From positions 1 to 34,665 of the forward strand of contig JAJYJP010000001.1 in the NCBI GenBank assembly GCA_021789395.1: a stretch of 34,665 nucleotides of DNA, in the 5' to 3' direction. This stretch comes from a bacterium (GTDB taxonomy: Bacteria > Patescibacteriota > Minisyncoccia > Moranbacterales > UBA2206). Positions 1 through 7,969 of this stretch are shown here, piece by piece; within the stretch, counting starts at the first letter, position 1; every line of letters starts with the position of its first letter. A program made the translations under genes and the position numbers. The notes under the pieces are model-generated. The model was not told the origin of the DNA, did not search any database, and saw nothing but the letters and a program-made list of their open reading frames with translations.

Positions 1-835
1 AGGCAAAGACCTGGGCTCCTCGGGCAAGGTGGCCCAAATCGCCAAATTTGAGCTTTCCGGGCATTATAATCTCTTTGGCAAAAGAGCTTTTCAGAGCTTT
101 TTCTATCGTCCCCTCGCTCAGCCAAGCCTTTTCACCAACCAAGACAAGCTGCAAATTCGTTCCAGCGTTTTTTATTCTTTCAAATGCCTCGATCAAAGTT
201 ATTAAATTTTTCCGTGGCTGAATCGCACCGATGTATAAAATATACGGTTTAATAATTTTCAAACGCGCTTTGATCCTTTTTTCTTTTTCTAAGTCACGCA
301 ACTGATCAAACACCTCCGGATCGAAACCATGATAGATGACTTTTATCTTTTCTTCTTTGACCTCCGGATAGAATTTCAAGATGTCTTTTTTGGTCGCTTC
401 GGAAATGGCGATGAGCTTCGTCGCATTCCTTATTGCGAAATCCGTGAATGAATTCAATTTTTTTAAATCATTCGTCGGGAAATGTTCCGGAAAATATTTG
501 AACGCCAGATCGTGGATCGTCACCACAGTTTTAAGACTTTTCCGGTGCAAGGCCGGCAAGGCGTGCATCGGCATCCAGAGCGCGTCGGGTTGATCTTTCC
601 AAATCTCAAGCGCAAAGCGCGTTTGCGTCCAAGCGAATGGAAAAGTTTTTTGCCTAATCTTATAATTGGAAAAATTCGGCGGCGTGAGTTCAGGATTGAA
701 ATTATTTTTGTGATAAATCAAAAATTCACTGGTCGGATCCAGCTTTCCGAAATACTTTAAAAGATTCAAGATATAAACCCGCGTGCCGTCGATGCGCGAA
801 GCATCGAGATCAGCCGCTTGGATGGCGATTTTCAT
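1..835 (-). CDS. GT4-family glycosyltransferase, 3' end cut by window edge
   Basis: The reading frame opens at an ATG at 835 and stays open to base 1, giving about 278 residues without a stop, so the C-terminus lies outside the window. The protein starts MKIAIQAADLDASRIDGTR. It carries the N-terminal GT-B fold pattern VVTIHDLAF near residue 105 and LIAISEATKKDI near 140. The hinge motif YILYIGAIQPRKNL, typical of GT4 nucleotide-sugar glycosyltransferases, follows near 205. The nucleotide-binding E-x7-E motif would lie beyond the edge. It begins 7 bases after the galU stop, so it is probably co-transcribed with galU. It most resembles the GT4 enzyme at 25688-26848. The donor and acceptor sugars cannot be told from sequence. 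Confidence 0.85.
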   Translation of the reverse strand, partial: MKIAIQAADLDASRIDGTRVYILNLLKYFGKLDPTSEFLIYHKNNFNPELTPPNFSNYKIRQKTFPFAWTQTRFALEIWKDQPDALWMPMHALPALHRKSLKTVVTIHDLAFKYFPEHFPTNDLKKLNSFTDFAIRNATKLIAISEATKKDILKFYPEVKEEKIKVIYHGFDPEVFDQLRDLEKEKRIKARLKIIKPYILYIGAIQPRKNLITLIEAFERIKNAGTNLQLVLVGEKAWLSEGTIEKALKSSFAKEIIMPGKLKFGDLGHLARGAQVFA

Positions 836-842
836 CTTTTTT

Positions 843-1709
843 TTATTTCAATTCTCCCAGAAATTTTTTTAATTTTTCTCCAATCTCCGGATGCTTTAGG
901 CCGAGTTTGATCGAAGCTTTCAAGAAATTGAATTTATCGCCAGTGTCGAGCCATTCGCCATCCAAAACTTTTCCGTAAAGCGGCCGGTTGTTGTTAAGCA
1001 TAATTTCAAACGCATCGGCCAATCTGATCTCGCCCGACTTGCCGTGTTTCATCGTACCCAAAACTTCCATCACTTCCGGCGTGATAACATATTTTCCAAC
1101 CGCCACCATATCCGATTTGGCATCTTCCGGTTTCGGCTTTTCGACAATATTCTTCACCTCGAAATTATTTTCTCCCAACGCAATTCCTTCAATTACCCCA
1201 AACTTGGAAACTTCTTCTTTTTCCACATGACTCAGTCCAATTACACTATCGCCGTACTTTTCATAAGTCTCAATCAACTGTTTTGCGGCCGGCACCTGGC
1301 TGTCATAGAGGCAATCTCCGAACAAAACCAAAACCGGTTCATTGTCGACGATATGGGCGGCTTGCAAAATCGCATGTCCGTCGCCCAACGGCATCGGCTG
1401 GCGGACGTAGGAAAATTTTGCCAGGCCGGAAATTGTCCGGACCGCTTCCAGAAGATCGTGCTTATTTTTCTCAACCAAAGTGTCTTCCAATTCATACGAA
1501 ACGTCGAAATGGTCTTCGATCGCCCGCTTGCCGCGGCCGGTCACGAAAATTATCTCTTCAATTCCCGATTCCACTGCCTCTTCGACCAGATATTGGATGA
1601 CCGGCTTATCGACGACTGGCAACATTTCTTTGGGCTGCGATTTGGTTGCTGGCAGAAATCTTGTTCCGAAACCCGCAACCGGCAAAATGGCTTTTTTTAT
1701 TTTTTTCAT
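843..1709 (-). CDS. galU: UTP-glucose-1-phosphate uridylyltransferase
   Basis: This 288-residue protein makes UDP-glucose from UTP and glucose-1-phosphate in the cytoplasm. The N-terminal nucleotide-binding signature GFGTRFLPATKSQPKEMLP begins near residue 14. Further family motifs are LVLFGDCLYD in the middle, GVIEG and VEKPKPEDA, and the C-terminal GEWLDTGDKFNFLKA. Length and motifs match bacterial GalU rather than RfbA. The ATG at 1709 lies 28 bases beyond a hairpin that follows rfbA, so galU may be read at reduced level from upstream or from its own promoter. No clear Shine-Dalgarno sequence is visible. UDP-glucose would feed the neighbouring GT4 glycosyltransferases. Confidence 0.95.
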   Translation of the reverse strand: MKKIKKAILPVAGFGTRFLPATKSQPKEMLPVVDKPVIQYLVEEAVESGIEEIIFVTGRGKRAIEDHFDVSYELEDTLVEKNKHDLLEAVRTISGLAKFSYVRQPMPLGDGHAILQAAHIVDNEPVLVLFGDCLYDSQVPAAKQLIETYEKYGDSVIGLSHVEKEEVSKFGVIEGIALGENNFEVKNIVEKPKPEDAKSDMVAVGKYVITPEVMEVLGTMKHGKSGEIRLADAFEIMLNNNRPLYGKVLDGEWLDTGDKFNFLKASIKLGLKHPEIGEKLKKFLGELK

Positions 1710-1728
1710 CTATTTGTCCGTTAGTTTT

Positions 1729-1760
1729 AAAAAATTCAACCCTGACCGAAATCAGGGTTG
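1729..1760 (-). terminator. Intrinsic terminator after rfbA
   Basis: On the minus strand a 9-bp perfect stem (CAACCCTGA / TCAGGGTTG, plus coordinates 1737-1745 and 1752-1760) with a 6-base loop is followed, two bases later, by a run of T residues (1736-1729). It sits between the rfbA stop (1768) and the galU start (1709). It would end or attenuate transcription before galU. Confidence 0.75.
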
Positions 1761-1767
1761 GTTGAAA

Positions 1768-2565
1768 TTACAAAAGCCTCTTTTTGGCCAGAGCTTTTAG
1801 CTCGGCATTGAACTCTTCGACGGCCGCGTCGATCAGCGGATCGAAATTCTTGTAAATCTCTTTTTCTTTGACGATCCGCCCGGCTTCCAAAAGCGTGTCG
1901 AACGTTCCCGCGTCCAGCCATTCGCCGTCAAAAGTGCTGACTTTTAGTTCGTTTCGTTCAAGATAATAGTTATGGAGCGATGTTATTTCAATTTCTCCCC
2001 GCTCGGACGGCTTGGTATTTTTAGCCGCTTCGATCACGCGATTATCATAAATGTATAGGCCAGTCACTGCGTAATCACTGATCCACTCTTGCGGTTTTTC
2101 CACAATTTTAACCGCATTACCGGTTTCATCAAATTTCACCACTCCGAATCTCTCTGGGTCGGAAACTTTCTTGGCAAAGACGTGTCCGCCCGATTGAAAA
2201 TTTTTAATCGCTTCCGAAAAATCGTCTTCGAAGATGTTGTCGCCCAGAATCATGGTAACATTATCTTTTCCGATGAATCCTTCGCCCATGATGAAAGCGT
2301 CGGCCAATCCGCGCGGGACTTTCTGTACTTCAAAAATAATACGGATGCCGTACTTTTTGAACTCCGCACCGAGCAAATTCATATACTGCCCGCTGTGTTC
2401 CGGAGTGACGATGATTAGAATGTCTTTGATGCCCGCTTTGATCAAAGTGTTCAGCGGATAAAAGATCATCTGCTTGTTGTAGACCGGCAACAACTGCTTG
2501 GAGGTCGTGGCGGTCAGCGGAAAAAGTCGCGTCGCCGTCCCGCCGGATAAAATTATTCCTTTCAT
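1768..2565 (-). CDS. rfbA: Glucose-1-phosphate thymidylyltransferase (RmlA)
   Basis: This is the first step of dTDP-L-rhamnose synthesis: dTTP plus glucose-1-phosphate gives dTDP-glucose. The protein starts MKGIILSGGTATRLFPLT, the sugar-nucleotidyltransferase signature, continues with KQLLPVYNKQMIFYPL, and has FGVVKFD and EKPQEWISDYAVTGLYIYD later. It is about 265 residues, nearer the short RmlA relatives than the ~290-residue classical enzymes. An upstream in-frame ATG at 2586 exists, but I chose the ATG at 2565 because AAAGGAGAT lies 6 bases before it and because the family begins with this segment. It lies downstream of glyA and is followed by a terminator. A UTP-using relative cannot be fully excluded, but the complete rmlBCD set nearby supports RmlA. 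Confidence 0.9.
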   Translation of the reverse strand: MKGIILSGGTATRLFPLTATTSKQLLPVYNKQMIFYPLNTLIKAGIKDILIIVTPEHSGQYMNLLGAEFKKYGIRIIFEVQKVPRGLADAFIMGEGFIGKDNVTMILGDNIFEDDFSEAIKNFQSGGHVFAKKVSDPERFGVVKFDETGNAVKIVEKPQEWISDYAVTGLYIYDNRVIEAAKNTKPSERGEIEITSLHNYYLERNELKVSTFDGEWLDAGTFDTLLEAGRIVKEKEIYKNFDPLIDAAVEEFNAELKALAKKRLL

Positions 2566-2571
2566 CTTTTT

Positions 2572-2580
2572 ATCTCCTTT
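2572..2580 (-). promoter_or_regulatory. Ribosome binding site of rfbA
   Basis: AAAGGAGAT on the minus strand lies 6 bases before the ATG at 2565. It falls inside the extended reading frame that would start at 2586, and so decides in favour of the shorter start. Confidence 0.7.
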
Positions 2581-2648
2581 GCTCATATTTTTCTAGAAAG
2601 AACAGTAGGGATATTTTAACAAATATTATTCCTCTGTCCAATTATTTT

Positions 2649-3893
2649 TTATCTTAAATTTTTGTATATCGGAAACTTTTTGCAAAGACCGATGACCGCC
2701 CGATGGATCTCTTTCAGCACTTTATCGTTATCATGACTTTCGATAGCGGCGTTAATCCAGTTGGCAATCATTTTCACTTCTTTTTCTTTCATTCCGCGCG
2801 TCGTAATGGCCGGAACGCCGATACGCACGCCGCTTGGATCCATCGGCTTCCGCGGATCGTCCGGAATCATATTCTTATTGACCGTGATGCCAATCTTGTC
2901 CAACGCCTTCTCCGCTTCTTTGCCGGAGACGCCTTTCGAACCGAAAACATCGACCAAAACCATATGATTGTCCGTGCCGCCGAACATGATCTTGAATCCA
3001 TATTTCATCAACTCGACTTCCAAAACTTTGGCGTTTTTGATCACCTGTTTGGCATAAGTCTTGAAGCTCGGCTTCAGCGCTTCCCCCAATGCCACCGCCT
3101 TGGCTGCAACATTGTTCATGTGCGGTCCGCCCTGGAATCCCGGGAAGGCCGCCTTGTCGATCGCCTCAGCGTATTTTTTCTTGCAAAGGATCATGCCGCC
3201 GCGCGGTCCGCGCAAAGTTTTGTGCGTCGTTGTGGTGACAATGTCAAAATACGGCACCGGATTCGGAACAGCTTGGCCGGCGATCAATCCCGCAATGTGA
3301 GCGATATCGATCATCGTGATCGCGCCGACTTTTTTCGCGATCTGTTGAAATTTTTTGTAATCCAACTGCCGCGTGTAGGCGGAAAATCCCGCCAGAATCA
3401 TCTGCGGTTTTTCTTTAATCGCCATTTCTTCCAATTGTTTGTAGTCGATTTTTCCAGAGGCATCGGTTTTATAACGAACAAAATTATAAACCTTGGCCGA
3501 AAGCGTCACCGGATGGCCGTGTGTCAGATGGCCGCCGTGCGAAAGATCCATTCCCAAAACTTTGTCACCCGGTTTCAGAACGGCACTGTAGGCAATCATG
3601 TTAGCCGGCGCGCCGGAAAGCGGCTGGACGTTCACATGTTCCGCGCCGAAAAGTTTCTTCGTCCGCTCGATCGCCAAAGTTTCCACAACATCAGTATATT
3701 CCTGTCCGCCATAATATCTCCGGCCGGGATAACCTTCCGAATATTTGTTGGTAAAGACCGTTCCCAATGCTTCTAAAACCGCTTCCGAAACATAATTTTC
3801 CGACGCAATCAACTCCATGCCTTCTTGTTGCCTTTTGATCTCCCCCAGTACCGCCTTGTACACTTGCGGATCTTGTTTTTTTAAATTTTTCAT
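2649..3893 (-). CDS. glyA: Serine hydroxymethyltransferase
   Basis: This 414-residue PLP enzyme interconverts serine and glycine and loads one-carbon units onto tetrahydrofolate. The PLP-binding lysine is K225 in the signature VTTTTHKTLRGPRGG. Other family segments are ELIASENYVS near 27, NKYSEGYPGRRYYGG near 49, MDLSHGGHLTHG near 115 and DIAHIAGLIAG near 196. Length is normal for the bacterial enzyme. A TTG two codons upstream (3899) is possible, but the ATG at 3893 is preferred. The gene sits between rfbD (75 bases upstream) and rfbA, so a housekeeping gene is embedded in a nucleotide-sugar cluster. The AT-rich gap before it shows no convincing promoter or terminator. Confidence 0.96.
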   Translation of the reverse strand: MKNLKKQDPQVYKAVLGEIKRQQEGMELIASENYVSEAVLEALGTVFTNKYSEGYPGRRYYGGQEYTDVVETLAIERTKKLFGAEHVNVQPLSGAPANMIAYSAVLKPGDKVLGMDLSHGGHLTHGHPVTLSAKVYNFVRYKTDASGKIDYKQLEEMAIKEKPQMILAGFSAYTRQLDYKKFQQIAKKVGAITMIDIAHIAGLIAGQAVPNPVPYFDIVTTTTHKTLRGPRGGMILCKKKYAEAIDKAAFPGFQGGPHMNNVAAKAVALGEALKPSFKTYAKQVIKNAKVLEVELMKYGFKIMFGGTDNHMVLVDVFGSKGVSGKEAEKALDKIGITVNKNMIPDDPRKPMDPSGVRIGVPAITTRGMKEKEVKMIANWINAAIESHDNDKVLKEIHRAVIGLCKKFPIYKNLR

Positions 3894-3967
3894 ATTCAAA
3901 AATTAGATTTAAATTATTAAAATTAAAAACAAGAAAAAAATCAGATCATAAAATTGGAATTTTAAAT

Positions 3968-4903
3968 TTATTTTACCGCCTTGAGATAGTCTTTGAGCGC
4001 CTCTTTCCAACTGCGCATCGGATTTAATTTTGTATTAATGAGGGCCGAATAGTACGGACGTTCCGCCGGACGAGGAAATTCAGTCGAACTTACCGGAACC
4101 ACTTTCGCTTTGATTTTGGCTTGTTTATACAATTCTAGAACAGCCTCGTACCAAGTGCAAGGTTCGCTATTCGTAACATGATAAGTGCCATACGGCTTTT
4201 TTGCCTCAATAATTTCTTTGGTCTTTTTGGCCAGATCCGGAGCATAAGTGAAACAGCTGGTTTCCTCGTCCACCACTTTGACTTCCTTATTCTTTTTACC
4301 CGCTTCCAGCATCACATCAAAAAAACTTCGCTTGGCCGTTTCCGATTTGGCCGGTTTGCCGAAAAGTTTGGACAAGCGGATGATGTAATATTTCTTACCG
4401 TTCTTTTTTACTTCTTTCTCGCCTAGTATTTTTGATTTGCCGTAATTGGATAGCGGGTTGGTTTTCGCGTTTTCATCAAAGCCGATCTCTGGAATAAAAT
4501 TCTCATGGAGCGCGCAAGTTCCGCAAGAATGGGTGCAGCCGGTCGGTTCCGGAATTTCTGGCTGACCGTCAAAAACATAATCGGTAGAATAATTTACAAA
4601 AGTGGCTTTCAATTTTGTTGCAATTTTCGCCAAATTTCCCGGCGTTTTGCCGTTCAATTTTTTAGCCAGCAAAAATTCTTTCGGATCTTCCGCTTTGTCA
4701 ACCGCATTATAACCAGTCGCATTGATTATTATTTTCGGTTTAAGTTTGGTGATCTTAGAATTAGCCTCTTTATCGTTCGTGATATCAATTTCTTCCCGAT
4801 CCCAGCCAAAAACTTCATAATCTTTATCTTTTTTAAAAACTCTCACCAATTCCTGTCCAAGCATTCCCTTGGCGCCGATTATCAAAACTTTATTTTTCTC
4901 CAT
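3968..4903 (-). CDS. rfbD: dTDP-4-dehydrorhamnose reductase (RmlD), with Cys/His insertion
   Basis: The last step of dTDP-L-rhamnose synthesis reduces dTDP-4-keto-L-rhamnose with NAD(P)H. The 311-residue protein has a Rossmann start (LIIGAKGMLGQEL, residues 7-19), the family segment NYSTDYVFDG (104-113) and the SDR catalytic pair Y154-x3-K158. Between them lies an unusual insertion with C123, H125, C127, C130 and H133 (CTHSCGTCALH), which the classical RmlD proteins I know lack. The gene overlaps the end of rfbB by 14 bases, so translation is probably coupled. The terminal order rfbC-rfbB-rfbD fits one transcription unit. The enzyme assignment is firm; the metal-binding role of the insertion is inference. 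Confidence 0.92.
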   Translation of the reverse strand: MEKNKVLIIGAKGMLGQELVRVFKKDKDYEVFGWDREEIDITNDKEANSKITKLKPKIIINATGYNAVDKAEDPKEFLLAKKLNGKTPGNLAKIATKLKATFVNYSTDYVFDGQPEIPEPTGCTHSCGTCALHENFIPEIGFDENAKTNPLSNYGKSKILGEKEVKKNGKKYYIIRLSKLFGKPAKSETAKRSFFDVMLEAGKKNKEVKVVDEETSCFTYAPDLAKKTKEIIEAKKPYGTYHVTNSEPCTWYEAVLELYKQAKIKAKVVPVSSTEFPRPAERPYYSALINTKLNPMRSWKEALKDYLKAVK

Positions 4904-5897
4904 ATTGTTTTGCGTAATAATTTTTATAATCCCCGTTCTTGATGTTTTTCCACCACGCTTCGTTATTCTTAAACCATTCGATCGTCTTTTGCAGGCCTTC
5001 CTCGAATGAAACGCTCGGTTCCCATCCTAATTCATTTTTGATCTTGGAAAAATCGATCGCGTAGCGTTTGTCATGGCCCGGCCGATCTTTCACGAATTCA
5101 ATCGAACCTTCATCCTTGCCCATCAGTTCCAGAATTTTGTAAGTAATTTCCTTATTGGTTTTTTCTGACGCACCGCCGACGCAGTACGTTTCACCAATCC
5201 TGCCGCCGTGGATGATCAAATCAATTGCCTGACAATGGTCTTCAACATAAAGCCAGTCGCGGATATTCATTCCGTCTCCATAGAGCGGAACTTTTTTATC
5301 TTCAATTAAATTAGTCACGAAAAGCGGAATTAGTTTTTCCGGGAAGTGATACGGTCCGTAATTGTTGGAACAGTTGGAAATCGTCACGGGCAAACCGTAG
5401 GTGTGATAATAGGCGCGGACCAGATGATCGGACGAAGCTTTGGAAGCGCTGTACGGACTTCTTGGATCGTAGGGTGTGTTTTCATTGAAAGCCGGATCAT
5501 TCGGACCGAGCGAACCGAAAACTTCATCGGTCGAAACATGATGGAATCTTTTGTTGCCGTTGTTTTTGGCCGCCTCCAAAAGATTATGCGTGCCGACAAC
5601 GTTGGTATGGATGAAGGCGCTGGAATCCAAAATCGACCGATCGACATGTGACTCGGCCGCAAAATGGACGATCACATCCACATCTTTTGCTAAATCGTTT
5701 ACCAAATCCTTGTCCGCAATATCGCCTTTCACAAATTTATAATTCGGATTTCCCTCGAGCGCTTTCAGATTTTCCAAATTGCCGGCATAAGTCAAAAGAT
5801 CCAAATTGGTGATCTGGTAATCCGGATATTTCTTGGCGATGTAATGGACGAAATTGCTTCCGATAAATCCAGCTCCGCCGGTGACAAGTAATTTCAT
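4890..5897 (-). CDS. rfbB: dTDP-glucose 4,6-dehydratase (RmlB)
   Basis: The enzyme converts dTDP-glucose to dTDP-4-keto-6-deoxyglucose using bound NAD+. The 335-residue protein starts with the NAD-binding motif LVTGGAGFIGSNF. It carries the active-site triad region VSTDEVFGS (T123, D124, E125) and the catalytic Y149-x3-K153 in SPYSASKASSDHL. RDWLYVEDHCQAI and RPGHDKRYAID are further RmlB-specific segments. Length is typical of the family. It follows rfbC after a 9-base gap and overlaps rfbD by 14 bases, as expected of a compact operon. Confidence 0.96.
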   Translation of the reverse strand: MKLLVTGGAGFIGSNFVHYIAKKYPDYQITNLDLLTYAGNLENLKALEGNPNYKFVKGDIADKDLVNDLAKDVDVIVHFAAESHVDRSILDSSAFIHTNVVGTHNLLEAAKNNGNKRFHHVSTDEVFGSLGPNDPAFNENTPYDPRSPYSASKASSDHLVRAYYHTYGLPVTISNCSNNYGPYHFPEKLIPLFVTNLIEDKKVPLYGDGMNIRDWLYVEDHCQAIDLIIHGGRIGETYCVGGASEKTNKEITYKILELMGKDEGSIEFVKDRPGHDKRYAIDFSKIKNELGWEPSVSFEEGLQKTIEWFKNNEAWWKNIKNGDYKNYYAKQYGEK

Positions 5898-5906
5898 AGA
5901 TTAAAA

Positions 5907-6458
5907 TTAAAAAGGATTATTTTTTATAAATTCTTCGAACGTTTGCGCTTTCTGATCTTTTTCCGACAGAATCGGATTTTCAATCGGCCAATTGATTTTC
6001 AATGTCGGATCGTTCCAGATAAGTCCGCTATCGCTCTGCGGCGCGTAAAAATTATCAGTCTTATATAGAAATTCCGTATTGTCTTCCAAAGTGCAAAAAG
6101 CGTGCGCGAAACCGCGTGGAACATAGAGCATCTGGAAATTTTCCGCCGACAAGTTGAAGCCTTCCCACTTCCCGAACGTCGGCGAATCTTTACGCAGATC
6201 GACGATGACATCATAAACCGAGCCTTTCACGACGCGCACAAATTTCGCCTGTGTGTGCGGCGACAACTGAAAATGCAAGCCGCGCAAAACGCCCTTGTTC
6301 ACCGACATAGAATGATTGTCCTGGACAAAATCAGCCTTGATTCCGGCTTGCTCGAATTCTTTTTGGGAATAGGACTCCAGAAAAAATCCTCGCTCATCCT
6401 GGAAGACTTTAGGTTTGATCAAATAGGCGTCTTTTAGGGTTGTTTTTTGAAATTCCAT
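5907..6458 (-). CDS. rfbC: dTDP-4-dehydrorhamnose 3,5-epimerase (RmlC)
   Basis: This 183-residue cupin-fold epimerase acts on C3 and C5 of dTDP-4-keto-6-deoxyglucose. Family motifs are DERGFFLESY near residue 21, QDNHSMS near 46, GVLRGLHFQ with catalytic H62, and PRGFAHAF followed by the aromatic patch around Y132. It is the first gene of the rfbC-rfbB-rfbD run. Upstream on the minus strand is a -10-like TATACT (6474-6479), and AGGA lies five bases before the ATG. The preceding gene ends in a terminator at 6491-6512, so a new transcript probably begins here, although I see no good -35 box. Confidence 0.95.
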   Translation of the reverse strand: MEFQKTTLKDAYLIKPKVFQDERGFFLESYSQKEFEQAGIKADFVQDNHSMSVNKGVLRGLHFQLSPHTQAKFVRVVKGSVYDVIVDLRKDSPTFGKWEGFNLSAENFQMLYVPRGFAHAFCTLEDNTEFLYKTDNFYAPQSDSGLIWNDPTLKINWPIENPILSEKDQKAQTFEEFIKNNPF

Positions 6459-6490
6459 AGTATTCCTATGATAGTATATTTTTGAACAAA

Positions 6491-6512
6491 ATAAAAGGGC
6501 GGGTTTACGCCC
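6491..6512 (-). terminator. Intrinsic terminator after the Wzz-like gene
   Basis: On the minus strand the stem GGGCG / CGCCC (plus coordinates 6497-6501 and 6508-6512) with a 6-base loop is followed directly by TTTTATTTT. It lies 23 bases after the stop of the 6536-7504 gene and just before rfbC. Confidence 0.75.
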
Positions 6513-6535
6513 ACTCTTTTATATATAAGAAAAGT

Positions 6536-7504
6536 CTATAAATTGCCTTTTAAAAGCTTATTCAATCTTTCTTTGACCTCTTCCGGAGTCGCCTCACGAA
6601 GATGGTCGGCTTTTACCTCTTTTCCTTCACCCGGCGCAAAACTTACTGCTCCCTCAAGCATCGGGCCTTCGCCGATCGGCAGATTGGAAGGCGCTACCGA
6701 TTTCTTTTCTCTCGCAACCGGTTGCGACGGTTTTTTCCCAATCTTTTTTTCTTTAGTTTCAAGTTTTTCAAGAATAACTTTTTTTTCATCCTCCGCTGGA
6801 ACCGGACGGATAGTTTCAGAAATGTCCGATTGGATAATTTCTTCAGCTTCCGGTTCAGGCTCAAACTTCTTTCCCGCCTCTTCCGGCTTGAATATCGATC
6901 CAAATTCTTTCCGAGAAATAATCCCGCGTTTTTTTCGGATTGAAAATATGATGTTGGCAATAGCGACTCCCAGAACCAAACCCAATATGCTGCTGATTGC
7001 AATCGAACTTGTCCAGAAATCCCCTCTTTGCGTGAGGCTCACGATCGGTTCTTCAATAATACGGACACTGAGATCGGTCTGGATATTATAATAATGGCTC
7101 ATGACAACGGCAATATCGTTTGCCGCCTGCTGAGTAATGATATCGGCCTGCGCCGGATTTTTATCGAAAACAGAAATGTCCAAAATGCTGCTGTGTCCGA
7201 TGCGACGAATATCAATTTTAGAATCCCAATAACTTTTTCTTTGGACATCAGGCAGATTGGCAGCGCCGTCCACTATGTCATGATTTTCGGCAAGCATACC
7301 ATTATAAAAAGAAAGAGATTTGGGAATTTCCTGAACATTGCCGATGATTTGTTCGATATTCCCGGCCGTCATCGTGTTTTCCGGCAAAATCAGAATCCGC
7401 GACTCGCCCACATAAGTCTTATTGGCATTATAAAGCACGGTAAAGATTATAGCGGCAGCAATGATGCTTGCGGTCCAGAACAATTTTGATTTCAGCGTTT
7501 GCAT
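6536..7504 (-). CDS. Wzz-like chain-length determinant with long cytoplasmic tail
   Basis: The 322-residue protein has two membrane segments, about 9-27 and 165-188, enclosing an extracytoplasmic domain. This is the layout of Wzz/CapA-type polysaccharide co-polymerases. The basic stretch IRKKRG after the second segment places the tail in the cytoplasm. The tail, about 135 residues, is rich in Glu, Lys and Pro and looks disordered (EPEPEAEEI near 216). No Walker motif or tyrosine-rich kinase tail is present, so it is not a fused BY-kinase. It probably sets glycan chain length or docks cytoplasmic partners. A second, shorter Wzz-like protein lies at 26860-27465. The Wzz call rests on topology and context, since sequence motifs are weak. 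Confidence 0.65.
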   Translation of the reverse strand: MQTLKSKLFWTASIIAAAIIFTVLYNANKTYVGESRILILPENTMTAGNIEQIIGNVQEIPKSLSFYNGMLAENHDIVDGAANLPDVQRKSYWDSKIDIRRIGHSSILDISVFDKNPAQADIITQQAANDIAVVMSHYYNIQTDLSVRIIEEPIVSLTQRGDFWTSSIAISSILGLVLGVAIANIIFSIRKKRGIISRKEFGSIFKPEEAGKKFEPEPEAEEIIQSDISETIRPVPAEDEKKVILEKLETKEKKIGKKPSQPVAREKKSVAPSNLPIGEGPMLEGAVSFAPGEGKEVKADHLREATPEEVKERLNKLLKGNL

Positions 7505-7546
7505 AGGATTATTTTACGTAATTTATGGGCACTTGGCGTTATTCAA

Positions 7547-7575
7547 TAGATAGGCTATTTTTGACCACTCGTCAA
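7547..7575 (-). promoter_or_regulatory. Putative promoter of the Wzz-like gene
   Basis: The minus strand reads TTGACG (7575-7570), a 17-base spacer and TATCTA (7552-7547), about 43 bases before the ATG at 7504. The -35 box is good and the -10 box poor. The -35 box lies inside the inverted repeat TTGAC-N5-GTCAA, which could be a repressor site. Confidence 0.3.
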
Positions 7576-7686
7576 GTATTCCAGACTATCATCCATTCCG
7601 CGGCAAGTCAATGGATGGGAGGATTTTTCGTGTCTCGTCGTATCTTATGTATTACTATCCTGAATCTTGCCTCTTTCTGCAAATTT

Positions 7687-7719
7687 AAAGAGTGTCCATA
7701 GTTTTATGCAACACTCTTT
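7687..7719. terminator. Terminator-like hairpin, possibly bidirectional
   Basis: The 9-bp perfect arms AAAGAGTGT (7687-7695) and ACACTCTTT (7711-7719) enclose a 15-base loop. Short A/T runs flank both sides. On the minus strand it would close the transcript of the 7981-10626 gene trio. Confidence 0.5.
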
Positions 7720-7925
7720 TATATGATCCGGAGTTTTCCGGTTGTTTTCAGTTTCATGTTCCCGCCCAGATTTGGCACGGATTTTTTCGGACCCCAATTG
7801 GGCATCCGTTGGCTGTTCGCATTTGCGCAACAGTTTCAGAATCTCGTTTGAGCATTCTGAAAAAATAAATAAGCGCGCTTCTTCTTGCTTGGCCTTGGCC
7901 GACGACATAGAAATCATGAAGATTT

Positions 7926-7969
7926 AAAAAGCCGGAGGAAGCCCAAACACTGAAGAGGCCTGGACTTCC
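7926..7969 (-). terminator. Weak terminator candidate after the 7981 gene
   Basis: On the minus strand GGAAGTCC (7969-7962) can pair with GGGCTTCC (7944-7937), eight pairs including one G-T, across a 17-base loop. Five T residues follow only after a six-base gap (7930-7926). The distance between stem and T run makes this uncertain. Confidence 0.3.

Noticed and set aside
1044..1724. 226-codon plus-strand frame opposite galU
   Set aside because: It is the antisense shadow of a well-conserved galU gene, and its product has no domain.
2703..3776. Long plus-strand frame (357 codons) opposite glyA
   Set aside because: It is a shadow of the glyA coding strand. Its product is rich in His, Arg and Phe with no recognisable domain.
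7645..7917. A 90-codon minus-strand reading frame in the long gap
   Set aside because: It has no ribosome binding site, an unremarkable composition, and two hairpins (7687-7719 and 7728-7741) inside it. Those features fit a terminator region better than a gene.
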